Assembly: GCA_024867545.1 (NCBI GenBank)
Contig: JANFNE010000066.1
Location: 248,001-312,000 of the forward strand
Direction: 5' to 3'
DNA length: 64,000 nucleotides
DNA from: Phytopythium helicoides
Taxonomy: Eukaryota; Oomycota; Peronosporomycetes; Pythiales; Pythiaceae
In this document: one piece after another, positions 21,856-31,800 of the stretch
Numbering within the stretch: the stretch's first letter is position 1
How the letters are laid out: every line of letters begins with the position of its first letter
The notes under the pieces: generated by a model
What the model saw: only the letters and a program-made list of their open reading frames with translations
Databases searched by the model: none
What the model was told of the DNA's origin: nothing
Translations under genes and position numbers: made by a program

Positions 21856-23508
21856 CTACGAGGAGTTCGACGATTTTCGCCTCATGAAGCGGAACAAGTT
21901 GCGAAACAGATGTCGCTTTTTTCCTTTGCGATCATCCCCATGGCTCCGGCTTCGAATTCGACGAGTCTCGACCTTCGGCACCTGGATGAGGTGCTTCGTG
22001 GGTTCTTTTTCCAACTCGGTCAGAATTTCCATCACCTCGGTCAATGTGATACGGTCCTCTGCCTTGAACGCAGTCATCTTGGCAATCAATTGCCACGCCT
22101 CATCGCTTAGCCCTTCAATTCGCTCAAGTCCTCCTTTGGTCTCGAGTTCATCTCTTGACGGGAACGGATAATTGTCGACCAATGCGTCTACGATGCACAA
22201 TCCCAGAGAAAATACATCCCCCTGATACGTCGGACGCTTTCTTGGAAATCGGTACTCGGGAGCCCTCCATATGCATTCCGTCTCACAAAAGCCTAATGCA
22301 CGGCTCTGGAGCGTTGCAAACCCGCCACCGAAGTCAGTTACCTTTGCCTTTTTGTCTTGCCCTACCAACAGATTGTTCGGTTTGACGTTTCCATGAACGA
22401 CATCATGCTCCTGGAGGTACTGCAAACCTCGAGCGACATCGTGAATCTTTTCCCAAAGCTCCGGCTGGCGTTCACTAACCCTGACGTATTCACGCAGTGT
22501 GTTGTACGTAGCGTCTTCAAGAATCAACACTGTGGGTGAGCTGCAGTGGGATGCCGACAGCAGTTTAATGATGTGCGGATTGTCCATGGCAAACCACGTC
22601 TCCACTTCGTTCCGGAAAGCGTCGATCCCGTCCGCTTCCAGTGGCATCCGTTTCACAACCACACGTTTCTTGTCACTTCCATGATGACGATCCACCCACT
22701 GTCCGCGCACCGATTCTCCGAGGACGCTCTTGCCCAAAGGCTCCGGTTCTTCAAACACTACAAGGTATGGAGGACTGTACCAGTCTGGGATCTTGGACAC
22801 GCGGCCGTTCGACGACCGCACAATGCTGAAGAAAACGGACTTCATGGACGCCACGTGCACCTTAGAGTTGTCTGGTGGTGGGTAGAAGTCGATCTCAAAC
22901 TTCATAATGGTAAGTGCCTCCATGGCCTCGTGGCCATTTACGTTCCGCACAAACGGCATCGTAGAGCGCTTGGCGATGCTGGCCAGCTCGGCCTCCTCTT
23001 CCGCGCGCGCCGCAGCTAGCTGCTCGAGCCACGGCTTCTCGCTCTCCGGCGGGCTCTTGAACCCGGCGGCCTTCGCCGCGCGTTCGACGACCTCGACCAT
23101 GACCTTGAGCTGCTCGTACATTCTGCGGATGTACGCCATGCGGAAGATGAGCTCGTGCACCTGTTGGAAGGTCGCTAGGAAGGCCACGAGGTCGGCAGCC
23201 GCCTCCTCCACGAGTTTGATGGCCTTGCCCTCGTCCTCGTCGTCGCCTACAGCAGTCGCTGCCAGGTGAGGGGCCGAACGCCTGTGTTTTCGCGGGCTAC
23301 GTGCGCGCTCCTTTCGCAACCTGACTGCGTCGGAGCTGGCCGCACGCGCCGGCTGGCGGCGCTCCTGCGCCAGCAGCGCTTCCGTGACGCTTGACAGAAT
23401 CGACAGCACCACCAGCAGCATCTTGGCGCTCGCCGGCGCGCGCACATCGCGCGCGGCCGACTCCACGTCGCGCAGCCGCGCGGCGGCGCGGGGGGCGGGG
23501 GAAGCCAT
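21856..23508 (-). CDS. TKL-like protein kinase fold, predicted pseudokinase
   Basis: Intronless 550-aa frame from ATG 23508; upstream the same frame has only a TTG. Residues 1-~190 are helical and basic, with possible coiled coils (HELIFRMAYIRRMYEQLKVM). A kinase-like domain follows: lysine in VVVKRMP, alphaC-like DAFRNEVETW, catalytic loop VVHGNVKPNNLLV, DFG in VTDFGGGFA, and WRAPEYRF in place of APE. The HRD aspartate is Asn (HGN), and the glycine loop (LGESVRGQWV) lacks the usual spacing, so catalysis is doubtful. The C-terminus is strongly basic (KGKKRHLFRNLFRFMRRK), possibly membrane- or nucleus-targeting. Related TKL kinases are expanded in oomycetes (family knowledge). It converges on DDI1 with 212 bp between stops and is the last gene before the repeat region. 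Confidence 0.8.
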   Translation of the reverse strand: MASPAPRAAARLRDVESAARDVRAPASAKMLLVVLSILSSVTEALLAQERRQPARAASSDAVRLRKERARSPRKHRRSAPHLAATAVGDDEDEGKAIKLVEEAAADLVAFLATFQQVHELIFRMAYIRRMYEQLKVMVEVVERAAKAAGFKSPPESEKPWLEQLAAARAEEEAELASIAKRSTMPFVRNVNGHEAMEALTIMKFEIDFYPPPDNSKVHVASMKSVFFSIVRSSNGRVSKIPDWYSPPYLVVFEEPEPLGKSVLGESVRGQWVDRHHGSDKKRVVVKRMPLEADGIDAFRNEVETWFAMDNPHIIKLLSASHCSSPTVLILEDATYNTLREYVRVSERQPELWEKIHDVARGLQYLQEHDVVHGNVKPNNLLVGQDKKAKVTDFGGGFATLQSRALGFCETECIWRAPEYRFPRKRPTYQGDVFSLGLCIVDALVDNYPFPSRDELETKGGLERIEGLSDEAWQLIAKMTAFKAEDRITLTEVMEILTELEKEPTKHLIQVPKVETRRIRSRSHGDDRKGKKRHLFRNLFRFMRRKSSNSS

Positions 23509-23563
23509 GCGCCCGCGGGAATGCCGCGCCGAAAGCAAGAAAGGGTGATGGGAACGAGCTTAT

Positions 23564-23606
23564 CCAATCAGCAATGCATAAATTTAATATTGTTTTAGCC
23601 AATCAG
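23564..23606 (-). promoter_or_regulatory. paired CCAAT boxes upstream of the pseudokinase
   Basis: CCAATCAG occurs twice (23564-23571 and 23599-23606), 56 and 91 bp upstream of the ATG at 23508. Read in the gene's direction both are inverted (CTGATTGG). An AT-rich stretch lies between them. Likely NF-Y-type sites; inferred. The remaining sequence to 23749 shows nothing I can name. Confidence 0.4.
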
Positions 23607-23749
23607 ATCAGCGATGTGGCGACACAGAGTTGATGGCTTTCTTCCGCACCTCCAGCGCGGTTTGTGTCGTGGATGCGCACCTCGCATTGAAACCAGGATG
23701 CAAAAAGTCGATAATGTGAGCCATCCAGTGATTAAATATAGATAGAAGA

Positions 23750-23828
23750 CACGGAGCTCTTCAAACGGAGGTCCTTGGGTGACGAGTCCAACATGACATG
23801 GTCGGAAGTGGTCGGTTTCACACCTCTG
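23750..23828 (+). repeat. left-most fragment of the 125-bp satellite
   Basis: From about 23752 the sequence matches satellite unit positions ~52-125 plus CTCT (GGAGCTCTTCAAACGGAGG onward) with a few substitutions. It marks the original edge of the array, now separated from the rest by the old Copia element. Confidence 0.9.
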
Positions 23829-23968
23829 TGTTGAAAGGTTGTAGCGACCGTACAGAGAGACGCGGCTCTCTAGTCAGGCGCTGTAGGAAACGATCGAGGA
23901 ACTCCTCGGGCAATTACACCAGTTCTCAATCTACCACCACTACCTGGAGTCCTCTGCCTGGATTAACA
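23829..23968 (+). repeat. 5' LTR of the old Copia element
   Basis: 140 bp from TGTTGAAAGG to GGATTAACA. It is followed at once by GGTTATGAG, the same primer-binding-site motif as in the young Copia element. Its partner at 36905-37027 shares most positions but has a ~17-bp internal deletion and scattered substitutions. Confidence 0.85.
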
Positions 23969-25055
23969 GGTTATGAGTCCAACCACCAGTCGCAGCAGCT
24001 CCAACGCAGACCACGACGGCGCAGCCGTTCAAGTCGAGAACGCCGCGACAACCGTCGTCGGCAGACCCAACGCTCAACCGGCAGCACGTCGGACCAAGGG
24101 AGTGATCGGCTATATCGACTCGAAGAACTCATTGAAAGCCTCGTGCAGGGTGTTCAGCATGTTCCTGACCGCTCGCCGCCGAGCAAGAGCCGACTCACTC
24201 AGCAAGACCATGGGTGTGACTCAGTGTTTGCGCCGCCGCCACCAGCGGAGAGGCTGCACCACCATTTCTTCCCTACAGTCGACCCGCAGGCACGATTCCA
24301 TTCTCAGCAGACCCCTGAGCCAGTGCAGTACCAGCCCCAGCCGCAGCATTTTCCACCGCCACGGAACTTCGGGCTGAAGATCCCTACCACAAAAGACATG
24401 AACCTGCCGATCGAAAAGGACTGAGGACTATAGTTCTTGGATGAGATCGTCGCCGCACAGCAGGTCAGTGGGGCTGACTGGCCTGAAGAGTACAAGATGC
24501 GCACGCTCAATCGGAATTTAGAATGCATAGCAAGGCGTTACTTTGATACGACGATGGGCATGTGGGCTTCAGAGTCACCCACGCTGGAACACTTGATGAA
24601 CAAGACACTGGAGGTGTACGAGCTCGAATTTACCGTGGAGCAAGCGTCTCGGAAGATGAGGACCAAGAACAGTGATAGCACGTCGTGGACCGAGCAGTAT
24701 CAGTACTTGGTGGCCGTGGCAAGCGCAGCCAACTGCCCGGACCAATTCGTACTACAGCACATATGTGAGTGTTCGGCGCCAGAAACAAGGCGCGCGATGC
24801 GGATGCGTCTGGTGAGGCAACGCACGGACTACCTAAGGTAGGCGTGGGAACTAGCGGACTTCGCGAACACGTTCGAGCAAGACATGGGTGGTGGAAGCGG
24901 TGTTGGCGGGGGACAGTTCTCTGCCAGGGGCCAAGGTAACCGGCCAGCGAGCGGCATGGTGGCGAATGCTGCGACACAGAGTGGCAAAAGGCTGTGCTGG
25001 AAGTGCAGGCAGCCGGATCATCAAAAGAAATATTGTCCTGAGCAGAATAACAATG
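23969..25055 (+). pseudogene. old Copia gag remnant
   Basis: Gag-like reading frame in pieces. A Gln/Arg/Pro-rich segment (to the stop near 24422) is followed by helical gag blocks (MDEIVAAQQVSGADWPEEYK; TLEHLMNKTLEVYELEF) and, after another stop near 24840, a Gly-rich region and a CCHC-type knuckle (CWKCRQPDHQKKYC). At least two stops interrupt it. It ends at the ACAATG copy that begins the unknown 1.6-kb insert. Confidence 0.75.
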
Positions 25056-26682
25056 TTGTGATATAGTGGATCTTCCATGAAGAGTTGTCTTCGCCAAGAC
25101 TTCTACGTTACGATGAGGCTCCGCTAAAAGCCTACTCCGTGAAGAAACAGTGCTCCGACAAGGATCACTCCGCTAAGGGCATTCCCAACCGCAATTACAG
25201 ATTGATGGTGTACCGACCCTTCTCTCGCCAAGAAATCGTATGGCAAGAACGTCCTACGCGAAGGACCCAACGGATACTATATTGCGATGCTCCGGTAAGA
25301 GCACCCTCAGATCTCCGTTTAGAAGCATCCTGAGGAAGAGCCAAGTCTCCGCTAAGAGTTTACCGACATTCCGACCAGTGGCGTAATCACCGGACTAAGC
25401 ATCCCACTGACTTCGAAGAGAGTCCTACTGACGGCTACCGTGCTTCAAGTCGACTGGCACGCATCAGGGCTGAAACCCGCCATTTGCGCATTTGCCGAGC
25501 GTACACATCGCATGCTCGCGGCTGACATCAAGCGTAAAGAGGTTCACGCGCCATGCTCCGCTATCAACAGATCCATCAAGAGCGACCAGATACACAAGAT
25601 CGCACAGGTTTTCACGTGCGCCTAGAGGGCTGCCTAGTGTAGAGCAGATTTTAGCTACCATCCGACAACTAATTTTCAACACAGTCGAACTTTTCCCACC
25701 AAGCTCACAAGACTACCTCGGCACGGCACAAGGGCACGTTTGCCACGCACTTCAACGGTGAGTGGTGCATGTGTCCCGTCGGGGTATGCCTTTGTGTTTG
25801 GAGCGAGAGCCGGTAGACAGCGAGGAAGATGATGGTATGAGCGATTGATACGTATGGACACAATGCGTGCGAGCGCGGGGTCTTTGTACGGATAGATCTA
25901 CATCATTCATGTATGCATGGCCATACGTTTAAGAGCAGTCTCCGGTAAGAGGTATTCTTGGCGGAGAGGGTTAATGGCGGAAGGTCGGTGTATGTTGTGA
26001 GATACTGAAGTGACGACGGCGTTGCCTCTCGTCAACAAGTTCTCAGGGGGCAAGATTGGTGCCCGGTGTAGGATGTTTCTGTATGATATCTTTTAGAGCG
26101 CTCCAAGTGGAGTTGCTCACCTTTGTGTAAGTCGCACGCATGACCCATCGCGAAGATAACCACTATATCTCTACGCGAAGGACGACTACGTGTGTGTGCG
26201 ATAGCATTCGCTAAGAGCGATTCCACTTTGACGGTGCAGGCTTTGACCACCATATCAGCCTGTTCCGCGCAGAGAGTCATGTTGATCACTATATCCAGGA
26301 CTAAGCGCGGCGTTGGCAAGTATCGACAAACTTGCGACTCTGGTGTTGGGCTCTATTTGGGGTTTCTACCCGGAAACGGTTGACAGGGTTTTACCCTATG
26401 GATACTGGTTCACGAAAAGATCACTTCCGCTTAGAGATGTGAGGAAAGGTGTGATTGGAGTATATGTTGTATGATTAGGCGTTTGTATGTTTTGCATGTT
26501 TCCTACGGCGCAGAATGACACTGCTGTCTGGTGCGGTTTTCACAACGGGCCGTGGCAGACTGGCGGTCGGGTGCAGCCAAGATTATTCTGGGAACACCGC
26601 GTGAGAGGAACTACATACGCCAATGTGGGAACTTCCCTTCCCGAACAAGCGACGTGTGTGAAAAGGTGAAAGCCGCTTCGTC
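25056..26682. mobile_element. uncharacterised 1.6-kb insertion inside old Copia
   Basis: The Copia frame runs ...KKYCPEQNN up to ACAATG (25050-25055) and resumes after a second ACAATG (26683-26688) as NDQEDFAVSHARTN, so a 1627-bp segment is inserted with a 6-bp direct repeat. It has no long reading frame. A motif close to TCCGCTAAGAG recurs about ten times in varying copies (for example near 25121, 25163, 25346, 25930, 26205). No convincing terminal inverted repeats or poly-A were seen. It may be a non-autonomous transposon; the class is unknown. Confidence 0.6.
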
Positions 26683-27021
26683 ACAATGATCAAGAAGACT
26701 TCGCGGTGAGCCACGCCAGGACAAACGCGACGAACTACTGGATCCTTGACAACGGAGCCAGTAGGCATCTGGTGCAGAGTGTGGAGATGCTCGAGAACGC
26801 CGTAGACTGTTACGAGAACTGCAAGGTCGCAGATGCCGAGGCGCTGATGGTGACGAAGAAGGGAAGTTTGGTGATACGAGCAACTGTCGATGGGAAGGAG
26901 CATGCTGTGAAGCTGAGTGAAGTTTTCTACGCACCGCGCCTCGCGCGTAATCTGCTGTCATACTGTAAGCTAGAGGAGAAAGAAATAGCGTTGGAATACT
27001 GGGCAGCGGTACCTGGTGAGA
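26683..27021 (+). pseudogene. old Copia protease remnant
   Basis: An open segment encodes NYWILDNGASRHLV, where the usual DSG protease triad has become DNG, followed by the typical Copia block SEVFYAPRLARNLLSYCKL. It is cut at 27021 by the Gypsy 5' LTR and continues at 34518. Confidence 0.8.
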
Positions 27022-27613
27022 TGTAATGGGCCCCATGTCCATTACATGACACAATCTGGTCACAGATTGGTGTCTGTGGCAGCAGACTGGTGTGAGACAC
27101 ACTCACGGGAGTAATCAATGATTGCGACCGCACGGAATGTTCTCGAAGCATTCTCGAGTGCTCTCTGCACACGTGTCTCTGTGCATGAAGATGGTTCCTG
27201 CTGGATTTCTATCTAGTGACGAAGCCGACGTGTCATTGTGGGTACATGTTAGTGGTTTCAACCAATCACAACGTGCCACGTGGCGGGAGAGAGGTTCTTT
27301 GTTGAAGAACCCGAAGCTCAAGTTCAAGTTCAAGTTGGAGAACATTCTCCTGGTCCAAGCTTCAAGTTCAACCTGATTCAACCCAAGGTTTTATATTGCA
27401 TTTGTAGGTTGATTGCATTTAACCCCATAGGACCCTAGTGGTTTTATGCTCGTAGGATTCAGGAACCATAAGCTTTTCAATTCAGTTGCAAATTTGCCGT
27501 CTTCACCTCAAGTCTCCTTCCTCCTCCCTCCAAGTCGGGAGAGGCCAAGTCTTCCTCAAGCGCAAGCGTGTGTGCCGTGTTTTGGGGACTGTCGTGGACA
27601 GCGCCCCATTACA
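27022..27613 (+). repeat. Gypsy 5' LTR
   Basis: 592 bp starting TGTAATGGGCCCC and ending GCCCCATTACA. The terminal inverted repeat is unusually long (TGTAATGGGGC-like). The first 25 bases (TGTAATGG, 9-nt spacer, CCATTACA) form a hairpin. A CAAGTT tandem lies near 27320, and a T/A-rich block with a TTTTATATTG TATA-like sequence near 27390 may be the promoter. Confidence 0.95.
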
Positions 27614-27615
27614 CC

Positions 27616-27624
27616 TGGTAGCAC
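27616..27624 (+). other. Gypsy primer-binding site
   Basis: TGGTAGCAC begins 2 bp inside the 5' LTR end and would pair with a tRNA ending GTGCTACCA. An initiator-Met-like tRNA is plausible, but the tRNA cannot be identified here. Confidence 0.6.
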
Positions 27625-27783
27625 TTAGAGAGGTCCTTCCTGCGACCTTCCTAGAAGGGATTGCCGAAGTTGTGCCGAGCACTTCGTGAACCCTGCTCTA
27701 GAAGAGGATTGACAAAGAGGCTTTCGCCCTTTGTGCACTTCCTTTCAAGACTCTCCCAGTCTATTGCGCAGACAACAGAAGGG

Positions 27784-28827
27784 ATGGAGACTCCGACGAG
27801 TGTGCTGCACGAAGACCAAGTGACGCTGACGAATGAGCAGTTTCCTCATTTGTCCGGTCATGAGTGGGCAGCCCTCGAGCGGATGAGCGCAGTCATCGGT
27901 GAGGCAGCTGTGATCACACTGTTGAGATCAGCCTCTCCGGATGAGCAGCGAAGCGCGGCAGTGAGCTTCATGCACCATGAGGTCATGGACTCTCGTCGAC
28001 AGCCCGCAACTCCTGTCTCGACGATGAGAGTAACGCCTCTGAAGCTCGACATCTCCCCGTATCGCGGCGGAGAGAACGAACCTCTGGCGAGATGGTTCGT
28101 TGAGTTGGATGCAGCAGTGACTGCAAGACAGCTCCGGGACCCGACGCAGCAAGTGTTGTTCGCAATGTCCAACCTTGCGGGTCGAGCGAAGAGTTGGGCG
28201 TATGGGAAGCGTTTGGCGGAGCCAACATGCTTCTACAACCTCGACGACTTCAAGCAAGAGCTGAAGCGCGCGTTCGAGCCTCCGCAGAGCGAGTTTCGTG
28301 CTCGTGCCGAGTTTCTCAAGCTTCGACAAGGACGCCAAGACCTCCACTCGTATGCACAACGCGCACGATATCTCGTGTCGTGCATTGTGGATCAGCCGAT
28401 CGATATGGCAACACAAGTTGTCACATTCATGGCCGGTCTGGACGATGGACCGATCCGGAACCAACTGTTCCGCGAGTACCCAACGACGCTGGATCAAGCC
28501 ATTGAAAGAGCGATGCAAGAAGAATTCAGCATCAAGCAAGCCAAGTTCGGTGGACCAGTTCCACGTCAAGTCCGCGTGACGTCGTCGGCGAGCAATGGAC
28601 CAGAGCCGATGGATCTGTCGTATGTCCAACATACCGACAACAAGCGCCCTCGCAACGATGGAAAATGTTTCCGTTGCGGGAAGCCGGGTCATATCGCTCG
28701 AAACTGCAAGATGTCCTTGCCGAATCGGCAAGAGACACAAGGATCGCGTTCGAACCAGAACAGCAACCGAAATTTCGGCCGCCGGTTCGACCGTTCCCAA
28801 GGGTCAAAAAACGGGAACGACCAGTAG
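27784..28827 (+). CDS. gag: Gypsy Gag polyprotein
   Basis: 347 aa from ATG 27784 (good context, GGGATGG) to TAG 28825. A capsid-like retrotransposon-gag domain occupies residues ~85-220 (ENEPLARWFVELDAAVTAR; DFKQELKRAFEPPQSEFR; LHSYAQRARYLVSC). A single CCHC zinc knuckle, CFRCGKPGHIARNC, lies near residues 299-312 and a basic Asn/Arg-rich tail follows. The protein forms the virus-like particle and packages RNA. The last codons include the slippery A AAA AAC at which part of the ribosomes are expected to shift into pol. The frame is also open 5' of the ATG, but this Met gives a family-typical N-terminus. Confidence 0.93.
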   Translation: METPTSVLHEDQVTLTNEQFPHLSGHEWAALERMSAVIGEAAVITLLRSASPDEQRSAAVSFMHHEVMDSRRQPATPVSTMRVTPLKLDISPYRGGENEPLARWFVELDAAVTARQLRDPTQQVLFAMSNLAGRAKSWAYGKRLAEPTCFYNLDDFKQELKRAFEPPQSEFRARAEFLKLRQGRQDLHSYAQRARYLVSCIVDQPIDMATQVVTFMAGLDDGPIRNQLFREYPTTLDQAIERAMQEEFSIKQAKFGGPVPRQVRVTSSASNGPEPMDLSYVQHTDNKRPRNDGKCFRCGKPGHIARNCKMSLPNRQETQGSRSNQNSNRNFGRRFDRSQGSKNGNDQ

Positions 28828-28846
28828 GGGCGGGGCTCCCTACTGG
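28806..28846 (+). promoter_or_regulatory. -1 programmed ribosomal frameshift signal (gag-pol)
   Basis: Slippery heptamer A AAA AAC (28806-28812) sits exactly in the gag frame. After an 8-nt spacer comes a 9-bp perfect stem: CCAGTAGGG (28821-28829) pairs with CCCTACTGG (28838-28846) around an 8-nt loop. The gag stop TAG (28825-28827) is inside the stem. Pol continues in the -1 frame from 28812. All three classical parts of a -1 signal are present; efficiency is unknown. Confidence 0.85.
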
Positions 28847-31800
28847 GCCGGACAAGAGGACTGTGAATGTTGTGGAGACACAGGACTCTGGCCCCGATGT
28901 GCATGAGGCACGTGCAGTTTCCACAAGGAGTGATGGAAGTGTCAGTCAGAGCACTGCTCTGATCACGCTCAAAGTCCATGTAGATGGTATTGAAACGCCT
29001 CTACGTGCTTTGGTTGACACTGGTGCGTCGAATAATTTTGTTCGAGTGAAAGTCGTGATCGGGAGTGACAAGACTCTACACGATGCGACGAAAGAGATGG
29101 TTGTTCGGTTGGCCAATGGGTCGACTGTGAAGATGCCGAAACGAACCGTGCGCTTGGCAATCGAGTTTGAAGATTTCCGAGGCGAGGACGAGTTCATTCT
29201 CCTCGATCTCGATGACAAGTTTGACATCATCCTGGGCATGCCATGGTTGAAGCGTTACCAACCTCGCATTGACTGGATGAAGATGAAGATTTCCGTCGAC
29301 AAGATTGTCAACGAAGACCTGGGCTGCGTTGCAGCAGGTGAAGTGATTTGGGCGTATGCGTCTGTGGAAGATGCGTCGAATGGGACTCAGGAGTGCGATG
29401 GCCCCTCAATCCCACAAGACAAGCCCGAGACGACTACTGGAGGTGGAGCAGTCAGGCGCCAGAAAAAGACTGTCTCCTTTGCCATTGGTGACGAGAAAGC
29501 TCGTCATGGCGTGAAGTGTGAAGATCCTTCCCAAGATACGAAGAAACCCGACGAAGAGAGTTTTCCGTCGTCAAGCATCCCTGATCAAGATGCGAGTCAA
29601 GGCGATGAAGGTGGTGACCCACAGAGAGGCATCACAAGCAGTTATGCGAACGTCGTGGTCTACGGTGAAGATGGTGACGTCGATGTGTTCCGTCACGTGA
29701 AGATTGAAAATCCTCCAAGTTCAGTCGAAGATTTGGTTTCCTTGCCCGTGATGAGCAAGAAGGCGCTTATGCGTAGCCTGGCGAAAGGCGAAATTTCGCA
29801 GCTTTGCGCGATTGTTGAGGCAATCGACGAAGACCTCGTCAACACAGCATCGAGTGTGGATGCTGATGTGTTGCACGAGAAGACACGGAAGGAAAGGTTC
29901 GAGGAGCAGTCATGGGATGCCCTCAAGGAGAACCCCGTGTATGAGCTTGTCCGGGAGTTTGAGGACATATTCCCCGACAAGGTGCCGGACGAACTGCCGT
30001 TCGACAGAGGCATTCGTCATGAGATTGATGTACTTCCTGGCACGAAGTACTGTATCACTAGACAGTGGCCGTTGCCAAAGGAGCAAGTCGATGCGATCGA
30101 CGAGTTCTTTGCACAACGCGCAAAGGCTGGTCATGTGCGAGAAAGCAAGTCCCCGCACTGCAGCCCCACTTTCTGTGTGAAGAAAGCGACTGGCGGATGG
30201 CGCATCGTTCATGCTTTCAACAAGCTGAACGACGCAACCATTCCCGCTCAGACTCCGGTTCCACGCAAGGACATGATCCTTGATGGAATGGTTGGCAGCA
30301 CCGTTTTCAGTGCGATCGATCTGAAGGATGGGTTCTATCAGCTTCGAATGCGCGAAAGCGATGTCCCACTAACCGCAGTGAGTACCCCGAGTGGTATGCT
30401 GTGGGAATGGTTAGTGATGCCACAAGGACTGAAGAATGCACCTGCGACTTTCAATCGCATGGTCACGAATGTTCTTCGCCCTTTGCGAACATTTGCACCA
30501 AGTTACTTTGACGATATATTCGTTCATAGTAAGGCCGTGGACGGAAGATCTGATGTTGATGTTCATCTTGATCATCTTCGTCAAGTATTCCAGGCCATGC
30601 GGGAGAACAAGCTCTACGCAAACTTAAAGAAGTGCGTGTTCTTTGCCCATGAGATTCCTGTTCTCGGTTGCTTTGTGGGAAAGAACGGTGTTCGAGTCGA
30701 TCCGGAGAAGGTCAAAGCTATTGACGATTGGCCCGTGCCTCAGAACGTCAAACAGCTACGACAGTGGTTGGGTCTGGCCAACTACTTGCACAAGTACACG
30801 CGCAATTATGCAGCGTTAGTGCAGCCTCTCACACAACTGTTGAAGAAAGACGTTGAGTGGAAGTGGTCTGAAGATCACCAAGCGGCGTTCGAAGAGGTCA
30901 AGAGGAGTCTTCGTGAAGCTCCTGTGCTGGCTCTTCCGAACCACGACAAGCCGTTCCACGTCGTCTGTGATGCAAGCGACTATGCCATCGGTTGCGCTTT
31001 GATGCAACACGATGATGAGGGTCGAGAGCGAGTAGTGTCGTATCAATCACGACAACTCCGACCCGCAGAACGGAACTACCCAGTTCATGACAAGGAACTT
31101 CTTGCGATGAAGTATGCCTTAGTCAAGTTCCGCGTATACTTGCTTGGCGAGGAGCGCTTTGCGATCTACACAGATCATGCGTCGCTGCGAACAGCGGTAA
31201 AGACTCCTCACTTGTCCCAGAGGATGGCTAGGTGGCTCTCCTTCTTTGCGGAGTACAACTTTGTTGTGCACTACAAGCCAGGCAAGATGAACATCCTAGC
31301 CGACGCCTTGTCAAGACGTCCGGACTATGATCCCAAGTCCAAGAACGAGGATCCGGACGAAGCGTGTCGACTCTGCGAAGATGTTCAAGCGATTGCAGTT
31401 CAAGCTTCGACTTCAGTGCGCGAAGACATCATCGAGGGATACAAGTCTGACGAGACCTGTCAGGACTTGATCAAGTATTTCAAGAATCCCTCTGACAAGG
31501 CACTGCAAGGTCTCCCAGCGCGAACAAGATCGCGCGTTCACCGCTTTCGAGTACACAATGGGTTGTTGTACTACGCGGTTGAAGATGGGGATACAGAACG
31601 AGTTGTTGTTCCCAACGATGAAGGTGTGCGTCATCGACTCTTGTATGAGTATCATGACAGCCCTTCTGGTGGCCATCTCGGACGAGAGAAGACGTTTCTC
31701 AGTCTTTCCCGAGATTACTACTGGCCACATATGTACAAGTGGGTTCGCAAGTATGTGAAGACTTGTGAGATCTGCCAGCGAGTGAAGCCTTCAGGCTCCA

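Noticed and set aside
25056..26682. TTGTGA/TCACAA as terminal inverted repeats of the 1.6-kb insert
   Set aside because: The match stops after six bases and overlaps the ACAATG direct repeat, so it may be chance. I kept the direct repeat and left the class open.
27115..27381. 88-codon antisense frame in each Gypsy LTR
   Set aside because: Short, present twice only because the LTRs are copies, and overlapped by an equally long sense frame; no domain.
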